A stretch of 64,000 bases of DNA from Pseudomonas rhodesiae (GCF_007858255.1 NZ_VFEU01000011.1:62001-126000); one strand, 5' to 3'. Positions 49,824 through 57,677 are shown, counted from the stretch's first letter. Notes: generated from the sequence alone by a model not told the origin. Made by a program: numbers and translations.

Positions 49824-52202
49824 ATGAAATTCAGTGAACAATGGCTGCGTGGCTGGGTAAGCCCGCAGGTAGATCGCGACGAGCTGGTTGCTCGTCTGTC
49901 GATGGCCGGTCTTGAGGTCGATAGCGTTACGCCGGCCGCCGGTGTCTTCAGCGGCGTGGTAGTGGGCGAGGTGCTGAGCACCGAGCAGCATCCGGATGCC
50001 GATAAGTTGCGTGTGTGCCAAGTGAGCAACGGCGCGGAAACCTTTCAGGTTGTGTGCGGAGCGCCCAATGTGCGCCCGGGCCTGAAGATTCCTTTCGCCA
50101 TGATCGGCGCCGAGTTGCCGGGCGACTTCAAAATCAAGAAGGCCAAGCTGCGTGGCGTCGAGTCCAACGGCATGCTGTGTTCCCAGGCGGAACTGCAGGT
50201 GGGTGAAGGTTACGATGGTTTGATGGAGCTGCCGGCCGATGCGCCGGTAGGTCAGGACATCCGCGTCTACCTGGAGCTGGAGGATGCCAGCATTGAGGTC
50301 GATCTGACCCCGAACCGCGGTGACTGCCTGTCCCTCGCCGGTCTGGCCCGTGAAGTCGGGGCTCTTTACAACGTGCCGGTAACTCGGCCCGTAGTGGCTG
50401 CCGTGCCTGCGGTGCATGACGAAGTGCGCCCGATCGAAGTGCTGGCACCGAATGCTTGCCCACGTTATCTGGGCCGTGTGATCCGTAATGTCGACCTGTC
50501 CAAGCCTACCCCGTTGTGGATGGTCGAGCGTCTGCGTCGCGCTGATGTCCGTAGCATCGACGCTGCCGTCGATATCACCAACTACGTGATGCTGGAGCTG
50601 GGCCAGCCGTTGCACGCATTTGATCTCGCCGAAATCAACGGCGGCATTCGTGTGCGCATGGCCGAAGAAGGCGAAAAGCTGGTACTGCTCGACGGCCAGG
50701 AAGTGTCCCTGCGCGCCGATACACTGGTCATCGCCGACCACTCTCGCGCGCTGGCGATTGCCGGCGTGATGGGTGGCGAGCACAGCGGCGTGTCCGCGAC
50801 CACCCGCGACGTATTCCTGGAAAGTGCGTTCTTCGATCAGATCGCCATTGCTGGTAAAGCTCGCTCCTACGGCTTGCACACCGATGCTTCGCACCGCTAC
50901 GAGCGCGGTGTGGACTGGAAGCTGGCCCGTGAAGCCATGGAGCGCGCCACTGGCCTGCTGTTGGAGATTACCGGCGGTGAAGCCGGCCCAATCACCGAAG
51001 CTGTCAGCGAACAGCATCTGCCAAGTGTGGCGCCGATTACCCTGCGCGCTAAAAGCGTTGAGCAGATGCTTGGCCTGGTGATCGAGCCTGCTGAAATCGA
51101 GCAGTTGTTGTCAGCCCTCGGCCTTGGCATTGCTAAGGGCGGGGAAGGGCAGTGGCAGGTAGAGGTGCCAAGCCATCGCTTCGATATCAGCCTTGAAGTC
51201 GACCTGATCGAAGAACTGGCGCGCCTGTACGGTTATAACCGTTTGCCGGTCCGTTACCCGCAAGCTCGTCTTGCTCCTCAGCCAAAGGCTGAGGCGCGTG
51301 CGCACTTGCCTGAGCTGCGTCGTCTGCTGGTTGCTCGTGGTTACCAAGAAGCGGTGACCTATAGTTTCATTGATCCAAAGCAGTTCGAACTGTTCAATCC
51401 AGGCGTCGAGCCGCTGTTGCTGGCCAACCCGATCTCCAACGATATGGCCGCCATGCGTTCGTCCCTGTGGCCAGGTTTGGTGAAAGCGCTTTCTCACAAC
51501 CTGAACCGCCAACAAGATCGCGTGCGCCTGTTCGAAAGTGGCCTGCGTTTTGTAGGGCAGTTGGATGGCTTGGAGCAAGAGCCGATGCTGGCCGGTGTAG
51601 TCTGTGGCAGCCGGTTGCCGGAAGGCTGGGCCCAAGGCCGCGAAGCCGTGGACTTCTTCGACGTTAAGGCTGACGTAGAAGCCGTGCTGGGCTTTGCCGG
51701 TGCGTTGGACGCGTTCACCTTTGTTCCGGGTAGCCACCCGGCGCTGCATCCGGGTCAGACTGCGCGCATCGAGCGTGAGGGACGTTTGGTCGGTTTCGTC
51801 GGCGCGATTCACCCGGAACTGTCGAAAACTCTCGGCCTTGATCGCCCGGTATTTGTATTCGAGCTGGTGTTGGCTGAAGTGGCGACTGGCAAGATGCCCA
51901 AATTCAGCGAGTTGTCGCGTTTCCCTGAAGTGCGCCGAGACTTGGCGCTGATCGCCGATCGCGATGTCGCCGCTACTGCCGTTCTGGATGTAATCCGTGA
52001 AAATGCAGGGGAATGGCTGACGGACCTCAGGCTATTTGACGTCTATCAGGGTAAAGGTATTGATCCGCATAGAAAAAGCCTCGCAGTCGGCTTGACCTGG
52101 CAGCATCCATCGCGCACTCTTAATGACGATGAGGTGAATACCACGACACAAAATATCCTCACCTCGCTTGAACAAAGGTTAAACGCCACGTTAAGGAAGT
52201 GA
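49824..52202 (+). CDS. pheT: Phenylalanyl-tRNA synthetase beta subunit
   Basis: PheT (792 aa) has the tRNA-binding EMAP-like domain (VVVGEVLSTEQHPDADKLRV), B3/B4 editing domain, B5 helix-turn-helix region and the C-terminal anticodon-binding RRM-like domain (FSELSRFPEVRRDLALIADR). Full length for the family. AGGAGAGCAGG precedes the ATG. ihfA begins 3 bases after the stop. Confidence 0.98.
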   Translation: MKFSEQWLRGWVSPQVDRDELVARLSMAGLEVDSVTPAAGVFSGVVVGEVLSTEQHPDADKLRVCQVSNGAETFQVVCGAPNVRPGLKIPFAMIGAELPGDFKIKKAKLRGVESNGMLCSQAELQVGEGYDGLMELPADAPVGQDIRVYLELEDASIEVDLTPNRGDCLSLAGLAREVGALYNVPVTRPVVAAVPAVHDEVRPIEVLAPNACPRYLGRVIRNVDLSKPTPLWMVERLRRADVRSIDAAVDITNYVMLELGQPLHAFDLAEINGGIRVRMAEEGEKLVLLDGQEVSLRADTLVIADHSRALAIAGVMGGEHSGVSATTRDVFLESAFFDQIAIAGKARSYGLHTDASHRYERGVDWKLAREAMERATGLLLEITGGEAGPITEAVSEQHLPSVAPITLRAKSVEQMLGLVIEPAEIEQLLSALGLGIAKGGEGQWQVEVPSHRFDISLEVDLIEELARLYGYNRLPVRYPQARLAPQPKAEARAHLPELRRLLVARGYQEAVTYSFIDPKQFELFNPGVEPLLLANPISNDMAAMRSSLWPGLVKALSHNLNRQQDRVRLFESGLRFVGQLDGLEQEPMLAGVVCGSRLPEGWAQGREAVDFFDVKADVEAVLGFAGALDAFTFVPGSHPALHPGQTARIEREGRLVGFVGAIHPELSKTLGLDRPVFVFELVLAEVATGKMPKFSELSRFPEVRRDLALIADRDVAATAVLDVIRENAGEWLTDLRLFDVYQGKGIDPHRKSLAVGLTWQHPSRTLNDDEVNTTTQNILTSLEQRLNATLRK

Positions 52203-52205
52203 CGT

Positions 52206-52508
52206 ATGGGGGCTTTGACGAAAGCTGAGATGGCGGAACGTCTGTACGAAGAGCTGGGTCTTAACAAGCGCGAGGCCAAGGAATTGGTCGAGCTGTTTTT
52301 TGAAGAGATCCGCCATGCTCTGGAAGACAACGAACAGGTCAAATTGTCTGGTTTCGGCAATTTTGACCTGCGGGACAAACGCCAGCGGCCTGGCCGCAAT
52401 CCAAAAACGGGAGAAGAAATCCCGATCACGGCTCGCCGTGTGGTCACCTTTCGTCCAGGGCAGAAGTTGAAGGCCCGAGTTGAGGCTTATGCTGGAACCA
52501 AGTCATAA
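52206..52508 (+). CDS. ihfA: Integration host factor alpha subunit
   Basis: IhfA (100 aa) pairs with IhfB to bend DNA at promoters, origins and phage att sites. MGALTKAEMAERLYEELGLN and the DNA-intercalating arm region FGNFDLRDKRQRPGRNPKTG are conserved. It is directly after pheT (3 bases), the standard gammaproteobacterial arrangement. Its presence near a prophage attachment site is incidental, but IHF is often needed for integration. Confidence 0.98.
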   Translation: MGALTKAEMAERLYEELGLNKREAKELVELFFEEIRHALEDNEQVKLSGFGNFDLRDKRQRPGRNPKTGEEIPITARRVVTFRPGQKLKARVEAYAGTKS

Positions 52509-52845
52509 CGACGAACTACCCGTCATCCCAGGCAAGCGCTACTTCACCATTGGTGAAGTCAGCGAGCTGTGTGCGGTAAAGCCGCATGTGCTGCGCTATT
52601 GGGAGCAGGAGTTTCCTCAACTCAACCCCGTCAAACGCACCGGGAACCGTCGGTATTATCAGCGCCAGGATGTGCTGATGATCCGACAGATCCGTGCGTT
52701 GCTGTACGACCAAGGGTTCACCATCAGTGGTGCGCGTCAGCGCATGTCCGGTGATGAAGCCAAGGACGACACCACTCAGTACAAGCAACTGATCCGCCAG
52801 ATGATCTCCGAGCTCGAAGATGTGCTGGTGGTTTTGAAGAAGTAA
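52489..52845 (+). CDS. MerR-family regulator downstream of ihfA
   Basis: A 118-aa short MerR-like protein. YFTIGEVSELCAVKPHVLRY and the wing EQEFPQLNPVKRTGNRRYYQ are followed by an alpha-helical dimerisation region ending at residue 118, with no effector domain. The ATG at 52489 lies inside the ihfA end (20-base overlap). This gene follows ihfA in most pseudomonads. Target unknown. Confidence 0.92.
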   Translation: MLEPSHNDELPVIPGKRYFTIGEVSELCAVKPHVLRYWEQEFPQLNPVKRTGNRRYYQRQDVLMIRQIRALLYDQGFTISGARQRMSGDEAKDDTTQYKQLIRQMISELEDVLVVLKK

Positions 52846-52935
52846 ATCCGGCTTTTAAAATACTTCCACATTTCAAAAGCTTGCGGTATATTCCTGATCG
52901 CTTCGTTGCGAAGCGAACCCAGTAACACGCCTAGT

Positions 52936-53012
52936 CGGGGCGTAGCGCAGTCCGGTAGCGCACTAGCATGGGGTGCTAGGGGTCGAGTGTTCGAATCACT
53001 CCGTCCCGACCA
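52936..53012 (+). tRNA. tRNA-Pro (anticodon GGG), prophage attachment target
   Basis: A 77-base cloverleaf with acceptor CGGGGCG/CGTCCCG (one G-T pair), anticodon loop ATGGGGT giving GGG, T-loop GTTCGAATC, and encoded CCA. A tyrosine integrase starts 82 bases beyond its 3' end pointing toward it. The tRNA 3' part is the expected attL core. The duplicate at attR would be beyond the right edge. Confidence 0.97.
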
Positions 53013-53026
53013 TATTTTTCAATGAC

Positions 53027-53056
53027 TTAGCCGCTTTTTAGCGGCTTTGTTGTTTC
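53027..53056 (+). terminator. Terminator after tRNA-Pro
   Basis: An AGCCGC-TTTTT-GCGGCT hairpin (containing TTTTTAGCGGC) followed by TTGTTGTTT. Confidence 0.75.
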
Positions 53057-53094
53057 TGCCATAGTGACTTTTCGAGTGACCTTGGCCTTTTTCT

Positions 53095-54279
53095 TCACGC
53101 TTCCCTCCTTTTCAGAATCGTCAGCGCTGGTGCGCGCGAGTCGGTTGCTGATACCTTGTTTGCCGCCGCAATAAGCTGATCCAGTTCCGCTGCCGAGTAG
53201 TGGCTGGTGATGCTTCCGTTCTTGTGGCCGAGCAGTGCTTTCCGATCCTCCTCTGTCACCCCTGCAGCACGTAGCCTTCTCCCAAAGGTGTGCTTCAAGT
53301 CGTGAATGCGGATTCTGGCAAAGCCATCATGTGCCGGCCGCAAGAACTTCTCCTGCCACTTCTTCGCCGCCCGAATCCTCGCTTTCTTCCAGGCTGAGTC
53401 GTTCATGCGGTGAACCGTCGTTTCATTCCCCTCGCCATCTGGCTTGCCAAACGGGAACACGTAGAGCGGATGCTTGCCGCGCTGCTTCTCGATCACTGAC
53501 TTGGCAACGTCATTCATCACGACCAGGCGCTCGTCGCGGTTCTTCACACCAGCCCTTGCGCTCCGCCCTCCAAATCCAGCCGGTATCAGGAACACACTCG
53601 CTCCCAGCTCAGGTACGGCAATCTCCCAATTCCACTGAAGTTTGCAAACCTCCTGCTCCCGGCACCCCGTGTTGACCTTGAACATTGCCATGGTCTGAAG
53701 GTGCGCCGGAAGCTCGGCGAACAGGATCGACTGCTCTTCCCACGAAAGCGGGTAGGGCTTCCGGCTGTTCGTCTTCTCATCAAGCAGAGAAATCATCGGA
53801 ACCACATCAAGCAATGGTCGGCGCTCCTCATCTCTCCATTTGCGTGCGCAGAGGTTCAAAACCCGGATAACCCGCTGTAGCGCGATATTCACAGTCCTGT
53901 TCGTGACCGGCTTGCCCGTCGCCGGGTTCAGCTTCGATCGTACATATGGGGCAAGCGCATCGTCATCAATGTGAGTCAGCGGCATATCGCCAATGAACGG
54001 GTCGAGCTGCTCCATATAGGTCGCCGAAATATGGATGGACGCCTGATCCTTTACTTCCAGCAGGAAGCGAGTCGCCGCCTCCCGCCAGGTCCTAACCCGC
54101 CGAATGCCGTAAACCTTCTGCTGGCGCAACTTCTCCAGCTTGTGGATCAGGTACTGCTCTGCTTCGGCGCGGTCACAAGTGCCAGTACTCTCTTGAATTC
54201 GCTCTCCTCTGTATTTTTTGTCGATCTTCCAGATGCCGTTCGGCATTTGCTGGAGGCCGGTGATTGCTTTTTGGGCCAT
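53095..54279 (-). CDS. Prophage tyrosine integrase
   Basis: A 394-aa phage integrase. It has an N-terminal arm-binding domain (about 15-60), a SAM-like core-binding domain (about 63-150) and a catalytic domain with Arg207 (NTGCREQEVCKLQW), His326, His352 (ALLGHKNGS) and nucleophile Tyr361 (ITSHYSAAELDQL). The second catalytic Arg is replaced by Lys329 (HDLKHTFGRR), a variant seen in related integrases. It lies next to tRNA-Pro, so site choice is clear. Its 5' end is overlapped by an excisionase-like ORF. Confidence 0.95.
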   Translation of the reverse strand: MAQKAITGLQQMPNGIWKIDKKYRGERIQESTGTCDRAEAEQYLIHKLEKLRQQKVYGIRRVRTWREAATRFLLEVKDQASIHISATYMEQLDPFIGDMPLTHIDDDALAPYVRSKLNPATGKPVTNRTVNIALQRVIRVLNLCARKWRDEERRPLLDVVPMISLLDEKTNSRKPYPLSWEEQSILFAELPAHLQTMAMFKVNTGCREQEVCKLQWNWEIAVPELGASVFLIPAGFGGRSARAGVKNRDERLVVMNDVAKSVIEKQRGKHPLYVFPFGKPDGEGNETTVHRMNDSAWKKARIRAAKKWQEKFLRPAHDGFARIRIHDLKHTFGRRLRAAGVTEEDRKALLGHKNGSITSHYSAAELDQLIAAANKVSATDSRAPALTILKRREA

Positions 54280-54563
54280 GGCGCTGCTCCTGTGGCCCGC
54301 GCCTGGCGCTCGCTGCGGGGCTGATTGTTGTCTTGATTGGTCGCCTTTTCAATCGACTTACTCTCGACGTAGGCGTCAGCCCATGCGTCAAGCTCCAACC
54401 GATCAAACCCGACCCCCTGTTTTCCAATAGGGAATTCGCGGACGTTAGGGCGTACCGTCTTGTTGAATTCGTCCCGGCACATGCCGAGGTAGCCGTAGGC
54501 ATCACCGGCCCGGATGAATCGCGGGAGGATTGGCGCAGTCTGGGCCGCGCTTCGATTTGACAT
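54147..54563 (-). CDS. Excisionase-like small protein overlapping the integrase start
   Basis: A 138-aa ORF. Residues about 14-68 (FIRAGDAYGYLGMCRDEFNK, PIGKQGVGFDRLELDAWADA) look like a winged-helix of the AlpA/Xis type, with the typical FDRLELDAWAD end of such domains. Residues after 70 are low-complexity and basic. The last 133 bases overlap integrase codons in another frame, so either this gene ends later than it needs to or the true integrase start lies downstream. AlpA-like control of excision is inferred. Confidence 0.7.
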   Translation of the reverse strand: MSNRSAAQTAPILPRFIRAGDAYGYLGMCRDEFNKTVRPNVREFPIGKQGVGFDRLELDAWADAYVESKSIEKATNQDNNQPRSERQARATGAAPWPKKQSPASSKCRTASGRSTKNTEESEFKRVLALVTAPKQSST

Positions 54564-54565
54564 AG

Positions 54566-54787
54566 CTACCTCCCGCCGCCCGCTGTGGGCCGCGCTGTCT
54601 TGATGATTTGGATGACCAGGCCGAAGGTGATCAGCATCCAGGCACAGGTGCCGGCGAATGCGCCGAGTAGCGCCTCGGTGGTGCCGGTGCTGAGCAGGTC
54701 AGGGCCGAGCCAGGCGAACCAGTAGCCGGTGCCGGCCAGGTACAGCAAAGCGCCAAGCAGGATCAGGGTGAGTTTCGTTGCGAACAT
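54566..54787 (-). CDS. Small prophage membrane protein
   Basis: A 73-aa protein with two hydrophobic helices (TKLTLILLGALLYLAGTGYW, residues 4-23, and LLGAFAGTCAWMLITFGLVI, about 40-59), a short loop between them and a basic tail. It ends 3 bases before the excisionase-like gene. I do not recognise the family. Phage early regions often carry such proteins. Confidence 0.65.
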   Translation of the reverse strand: MFATKLTLILLGALLYLAGTGYWFAWLGPDLLSTGTTEALLGAFAGTCAWMLITFGLVIQIIKTARPTAGGGR

Positions 54788-54830
54788 GGGGTGTCCTTGC
54801 CGCGCTGGGCGGCAGAAGGTGGTTAGTGAT

Positions 54831-55223
54831 TTATCGAGGCGCAGACCACTTAAAGGTCAATGGTTCTGGCGGAAAGAACAGGTGCCGCATGTTCGCGACA
54901 TTCACGATGTCCTGATCTGCAGGGAAAACCTCAACGGCATCCAGGCCTCCACGCCCGCACTCGCGCTTTAGGCGCATCAGCTCATCCCAGGTGACTTGGT
55001 CAACCCAGCTATCCCCGTTGTGGACGGACCGGCAGATGCTCATTCGTTGGTAGCCTGATGGCTCTGTGTATATCTGGACGAGAAAGCCGCGCGATCGCCA
55101 AACTTCAACCAGGTCTGGCGGCTTTAAGCGTGGCCACTCATCCGGTGGAACTCGCTGGAGATATGGCGGCAGCTTGGCGTTTTGCTTTTCGAGCAGGCGC
55201 CGTTGATTTCTATCCGTGTTCAT
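54831..55223 (-). CDS. Prophage protein, DUF7694-like
   Basis: A 130-aa protein whose centre reads PPYLQRVPPDEWPRLKPPDL, LVEVWRSRGFLVQIYTEPSG and SWVDQVTWDELMRLKRECGR. This pattern (short basic start, W-x-S-R-x-F-L-V-Q, then W-D-E-L-x-x-L-K) is that of a phage family I recall as DUF7694. Function is unknown. Start uncertain: the ATG at 55223 has GGCGAGGA 12 bases upstream, a long spacing, with a palindrome GATAGCTATC (55227-55236) between. Confidence 0.65.
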   Translation of the reverse strand: MNTDRNQRRLLEKQNAKLPPYLQRVPPDEWPRLKPPDLVEVWRSRGFLVQIYTEPSGYQRMSICRSVHNGDSWVDQVTWDELMRLKRECGRGGLDAVEVFPADQDIVNVANMRHLFFPPEPLTFKWSAPR

Positions 55224-55358
55224 GGCGATAGCTATCCTCGCCCGCCGTTCACCGGCAGGCATGTAGGGGAATGGAGTAATGGCGTTTTGCCTAGATATCT
55301 CTGTCGTTTGGATGGGTGTAAAACGGGTATTCATCCCACCCAGTCGCCAGGAGGGCGC

Positions 55359-55601
55359 GTGCCACATCAACTAGATGCGCCAATTGCGCACGCGTACCGC
55401 GGCCAAACGATGTTTCTCAAGTTCGTCTGGCGGCGCCCTAACGACAAAGCACCGGTCGCTGCCAAGATCATCGAGCCGGCGCCCATTCATGGCCTGGGCG
55501 AAGTCGCTGCCGAACTGATGGGGCCTTGGCCCGACTACCCAGCGGCGCTGAGTGAAGCTATGGCTGCAGCTGAGCGATGGGTCGACAGTCAGTTGCCCTG
55601 A
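55359..55601 (+). CDS. Small prophage protein on the opposite strand
   Basis: An 80-aa ORF with GTG start and a strong AGGAGG 6 bases upstream, which decides the start. Residues MFLKFVWRRPNDKAPVAAKI and AAELMGPWPDYPAALSEAMA form a small strand plus helix domain. I do not recognise it. It is the only plus-strand gene in the visible prophage, divergent from the gene at 54831 and facing the rest of the early operon, so it may be separately expressed. Confidence 0.65.
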   Translation: MPHQLDAPIAHAYRGQTMFLKFVWRRPNDKAPVAAKIIEPAPIHGLGEVAAELMGPWPDYPAALSEAMAAAERWVDSQLP

Positions 55602-55636
55602 ATTACCGCACCGGCAGGCATTTAGGGGGATTGGGG

Positions 55637-55816
55637 TTAGGGGTAGTTCTTGCTGATCCGCTGGGCGATGGCTTCGAGCTTTTCGGCCATGCTCCACATG
55701 TCGTTGTTGTCGCGACGGGATACCACTGCTGCGCGTTGGACGTTGCGATCGATCAGGATCTTGGCTGCCAGCAGGATCAGCCAGGCTTCGGCCTTGCGCC
55801 GGAAGAACCGCTTCAC
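55637..55816 (-). CDS. Small prophage protein, 59 aa
   Basis: A basic N-terminal helix (KRFFRRKAEAWLILLAAKIL) with a hydrophobic centre, followed by RNVQRAAVVSRRDNNDMWSM and AEKLEAIAQRIS. It could be a membrane-associated peptide. GTG at 55816 overlaps the upstream stop (GTGA), which decides the start over the longer ORF beginning at 55837. Family unknown. Confidence 0.6.
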   Translation of the reverse strand: MKRFFRRKAEAWLILLAAKILIDRNVQRAAVVSRRDNNDMWSMAEKLEAIAQRISKNYP

Positions 55817-56007
55817 GACTTCACCGCTGCGTGCCACTTCGCTTTGTACTCAGCGATGAAGTTCGCCGGGAATTGCGATACCCAGTTGCAGTAGGGGCAC
55901 TTGAACTGTTCGCCGGTCCAATTGGTGCGCGGCATGCTGCAATGACCGTTGCCGCAGTACGGGGTGTAGCCAGGACGAGTCATCAAGTTTTCGCGAACTA
56001 TGTTCAT
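55813..56007 (-). CDS. Zinc-ribbon-like small prophage protein
   Basis: A 64-aa protein with CGNGHC...CPYC (Cys18, Cys23, Cys37, Cys40), a likely zinc ribbon: YCGNGHCSMPRTNWTGEQFK then CPYCNWVSQFPANFIAEYKA. AAGGTGGGTAGGCC precedes the ATG. It is coupled to the tiny ORF upstream (stop TGA within ATGA) and to the gene downstream (GTGA). Possibly nucleic-acid binding. Confidence 0.65.
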   Translation of the reverse strand: MNIVRENLMTRPGYTPYCGNGHCSMPRTNWTGEQFKCPYCNWVSQFPANFIAEYKAKWHAAVKS

Positions 56008-56060
56008 GGCCTACCCACCTTGTAGATGAAGACGTAGGCGAACCAGAGGGTGGCGATCAT
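56004..56060 (-). CDS. 18-aa hydrophobic micro-ORF in the prophage operon
   Basis: MIATLWFAYVFIYKVGRP: a 13-residue hydrophobic stretch with a basic end. Its ATG overlaps the stop of the ASCH gene (ATGA) and its stop overlaps the ATG of the zinc-ribbon gene (ATGA). The gap between those genes is exactly this ORF. Coupling on both sides argues that it is translated. It may be a small membrane peptide or just a relay of ribosomes. Confidence 0.45.
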   Translation of the reverse strand: MIATLWFAYVFIYKVGRP

Positions 56061-56443
56061 GGCGTCACCAGTTCGTCAGGTACGTCGAAGAAGTTGAGGC
56101 GACCTTTGATCGGTGAAAATGGCAACGGCTTCGGATCGCGGAGGGCAAACGCCTTCTCTCCCATGTACCAGGGCGAGGCGCTGGTATCGAGGCTATCGAC
56201 CAGCTCGACCGAGCCAATGATGCCGCCGCGCTGCATATCATCCCGGTCCGGCATCGGTAATCCTCGCTCCGAGCAGTACAGCAGTGCCTGGGTGAACTCG
56301 TTGCTGGTCATGCCTTTGGCAGCATGTACCAGGAAACGACCGCGAAACTTGGTGTGCCAGCTTCGGTTTTCGATGTCCTTGCCGCCGTGGATGATCAGCC
56401 AGGCCCAGGGCTGGCGAATGGAAAGGGCTTTCATCGGCAACAC
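56057..56443 (-). CDS. ASCH-domain protein
   Basis: A 128-aa protein. KALSIRQPWAWLIIHGGKDI opens the ASCH/PUA-like fold, then ENRSWHTKFRGRFLVHAAKG, GGIIGSVELVDSL and FFDVPDELVTP. ASCH domains bind RNA or modified nucleosides. In phages their targets are unknown. GTG at 56443 has AAGGA 5 bases upstream. ATG at 56434 is farther away (13 bases). A 14-base palindrome (56452-56465) ends at the ribosome site. Confidence 0.85.
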   Translation of the reverse strand: MLPMKALSIRQPWAWLIIHGGKDIENRSWHTKFRGRFLVHAAKGMTSNEFTQALLYCSERGLPMPDRDDMQRGGIIGSVELVDSLDTSASPWYMGEKAFALRDPKPLPFSPIKGRLNFFDVPDELVTP

Positions 56444-56451
56444 TTTTCCTT

Positions 56452-56465
56452 GCCGCTATAGCGGC
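56452..56465. promoter_or_regulatory. Perfect palindrome just upstream of the ASCH gene
   Basis: GCCGCTATAGCGGC, 14 bases with no loop. On the ASCH-gene strand its last base abuts AAGGA. It could be an operator or a small RNA hairpin touching the ribosome site. Confidence 0.4.
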
Positions 56466-56496
56466 TGACTTTGAAGGGGGAGGGGTTACAGAGGTT

Positions 56497-56556
56497 TCAG
56501 CAAATCAGTTGTGCCAGTGCCAGCAGGCACCAGCAGTAGGCGGGGAGTTGGGTCAT
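56497..56556 (-). CDS. 19-aa micro-ORF in the prophage operon
   Basis: MTQLPAYCWCLLALAQLIC: a Leu/Ala-rich segment with three cysteines. Its ATG overlaps the stop of the 134-aa gene (ATGA). It is followed by 53 bases before the ASCH start. Like the 18-aa ORF it is too short for normal gene calling. Only the overlap supports translation. Confidence 0.4.
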   Translation of the reverse strand: MTQLPAYCWCLLALAQLIC

Positions 56557-56957
56557 GGCTTCTTCTCGTAACGGGCGATCATGTCAGCCAAGCTGATGCT
56601 CTGGCCCTGTTTGGTATTGATTCGAACGAATACCTTTTTAAAGTCCTCGCGATCTTCTTCAAGGGTGGTGTCATCGCCAACACCCTCTGCTGGCTTGAGT
56701 GCGGCGTCGACACTTGCGAACAGGGTCGGATAGCCGTTTGCCCAGTCTTGCTTGCGCGCCGACTTCTGGACCTCACGCAACAACCCCTCCAGCACATCCG
56801 CCCGCTCATCCGCTGCGGTCAGGCGCTGTTGCAGTGCGTCACGCTCGGCGACAACGCGGTCATACGCCCAGTCCTTCACAACGCAAGTGTCGTCCTGATG
56901 CCAGCCTTCCTGTACCAGCCTGCTGGGGGCGATCCAGTAGCGCTCGACTTCGCTCAT
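56553..56957 (-). CDS. Prophage protein with a coiled coil, 134 aa
   Basis: MSEVERYWIAPSRLVQEGWH at the start, then a coiled coil (RVVAERDALQQRLTAADERA, about 34-70) and an acidic end. Similar short phage proteins, with a Trp/Tyr-rich start and a coil, are common, but I cannot name a family. It overlaps the upstream gene (ATGA at 56954-56957) and the micro-ORF downstream. Function unknown. Confidence 0.7.
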   Translation of the reverse strand: MSEVERYWIAPSRLVQEGWHQDDTCVVKDWAYDRVVAERDALQQRLTAADERADVLEGLLREVQKSARKQDWANGYPTLFASVDAALKPAEGVGDDTTLEEDREDFKKVFVRINTKQGQSISLADMIARYEKKP

Positions 56958-57634
56958 ACAGCCTCCCTCGTTACCAGATCATGGGCATTCATAGCCGTCA
57001 TGCCGGCCTGCTGTTCCTGGCGCAGCGCCTGCTGTACTGCCTCGACAACCCGCCGCAGGTACGTGAACTTGTGGTTTTCTTCGACAGCCTTGCCGTAGAG
57101 CGGGTAGTGCCATTCCTCACCGAACAGCTCGGTCAACAATCTGCTCTGGTGCCAGCATTCGTTCGGGCTCTCGATACTGCGCAATGAGTCGATGTCGTGC
57201 CAAAGCTCGCGGGCCTCGCTCTTGCTCAGCTCGCCCAGCTCCCATTCGTGTCGACCGGTCTGTTGCCGTCGGCGCTGGATGATGCACTTCTTAGCCAAGT
57301 CGTGCAGCGCGTCACCGCTGAAGACGGTGGGGCTGATTCCCCGATCCAGGCAATTCAGCACATAGTCCCAACCGCAGTTCGTGACGAACTCCGCAACGGT
57401 GCGCGGGCCCATACCACCCCAGTACGCATTCCAACTGTTGTCCCAGCAGTTGATGGTGATCTTGCCCTGGGCGGTCTGGTAGTTCGGATCGGATTCGATC
57501 GGGCAGTCGCGCCGGCCGAAGTCCTCGAGGAAGACGGTGATCGGGTCCAGCCGCGGCGCGCCGGTGATGACCAGCTTTGTGACTGTCGAGCGCTCGACCT
57601 GGAGCTGCTCGGCGACTTTGTTTTCTGTAGGCAT
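56954..57634 (-). CDS. Prophage protein of unknown function, 226 aa
   Basis: The start MPTENKVAEQLQVERSTVTK resembles a helix-turn-helix recognition segment. TWNDSWNAYWG-like text (NCWDNSWNAYWGGMGPRTVA) and CGWDYVLNCLDRGI follow, then a basic KKCIIQRRRQQ and a helical C-terminus (RVVEAVQQALRQEQQAG). I do not recognise a family. AGGA 7 bases upstream supports the ATG at 57634. The stop overlaps the next gene (ATGA). Confidence 0.75.
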   Translation of the reverse strand: MPTENKVAEQLQVERSTVTKLVITGAPRLDPITVFLEDFGRRDCPIESDPNYQTAQGKITINCWDNSWNAYWGGMGPRTVAEFVTNCGWDYVLNCLDRGISPTVFSGDALHDLAKKCIIQRRRQQTGRHEWELGELSKSEARELWHDIDSLRSIESPNECWHQSRLLTELFGEEWHYPLYGKAVEENHKFTYLRRVVEAVQQALRQEQQAGMTAMNAHDLVTREAV

Positions 57635-57677
57635 GGGGAGTCCTAGCCGGGCCAGGCCTGGCTGTGGAGTGGGGGAG

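Noticed and set aside
55371..55697. 108-codon minus-strand ORF opposite the small plus-strand prophage gene
   Set aside because: No ribosome site. The plus-strand frame has AGGAGG at the right distance and a more protein-like composition.
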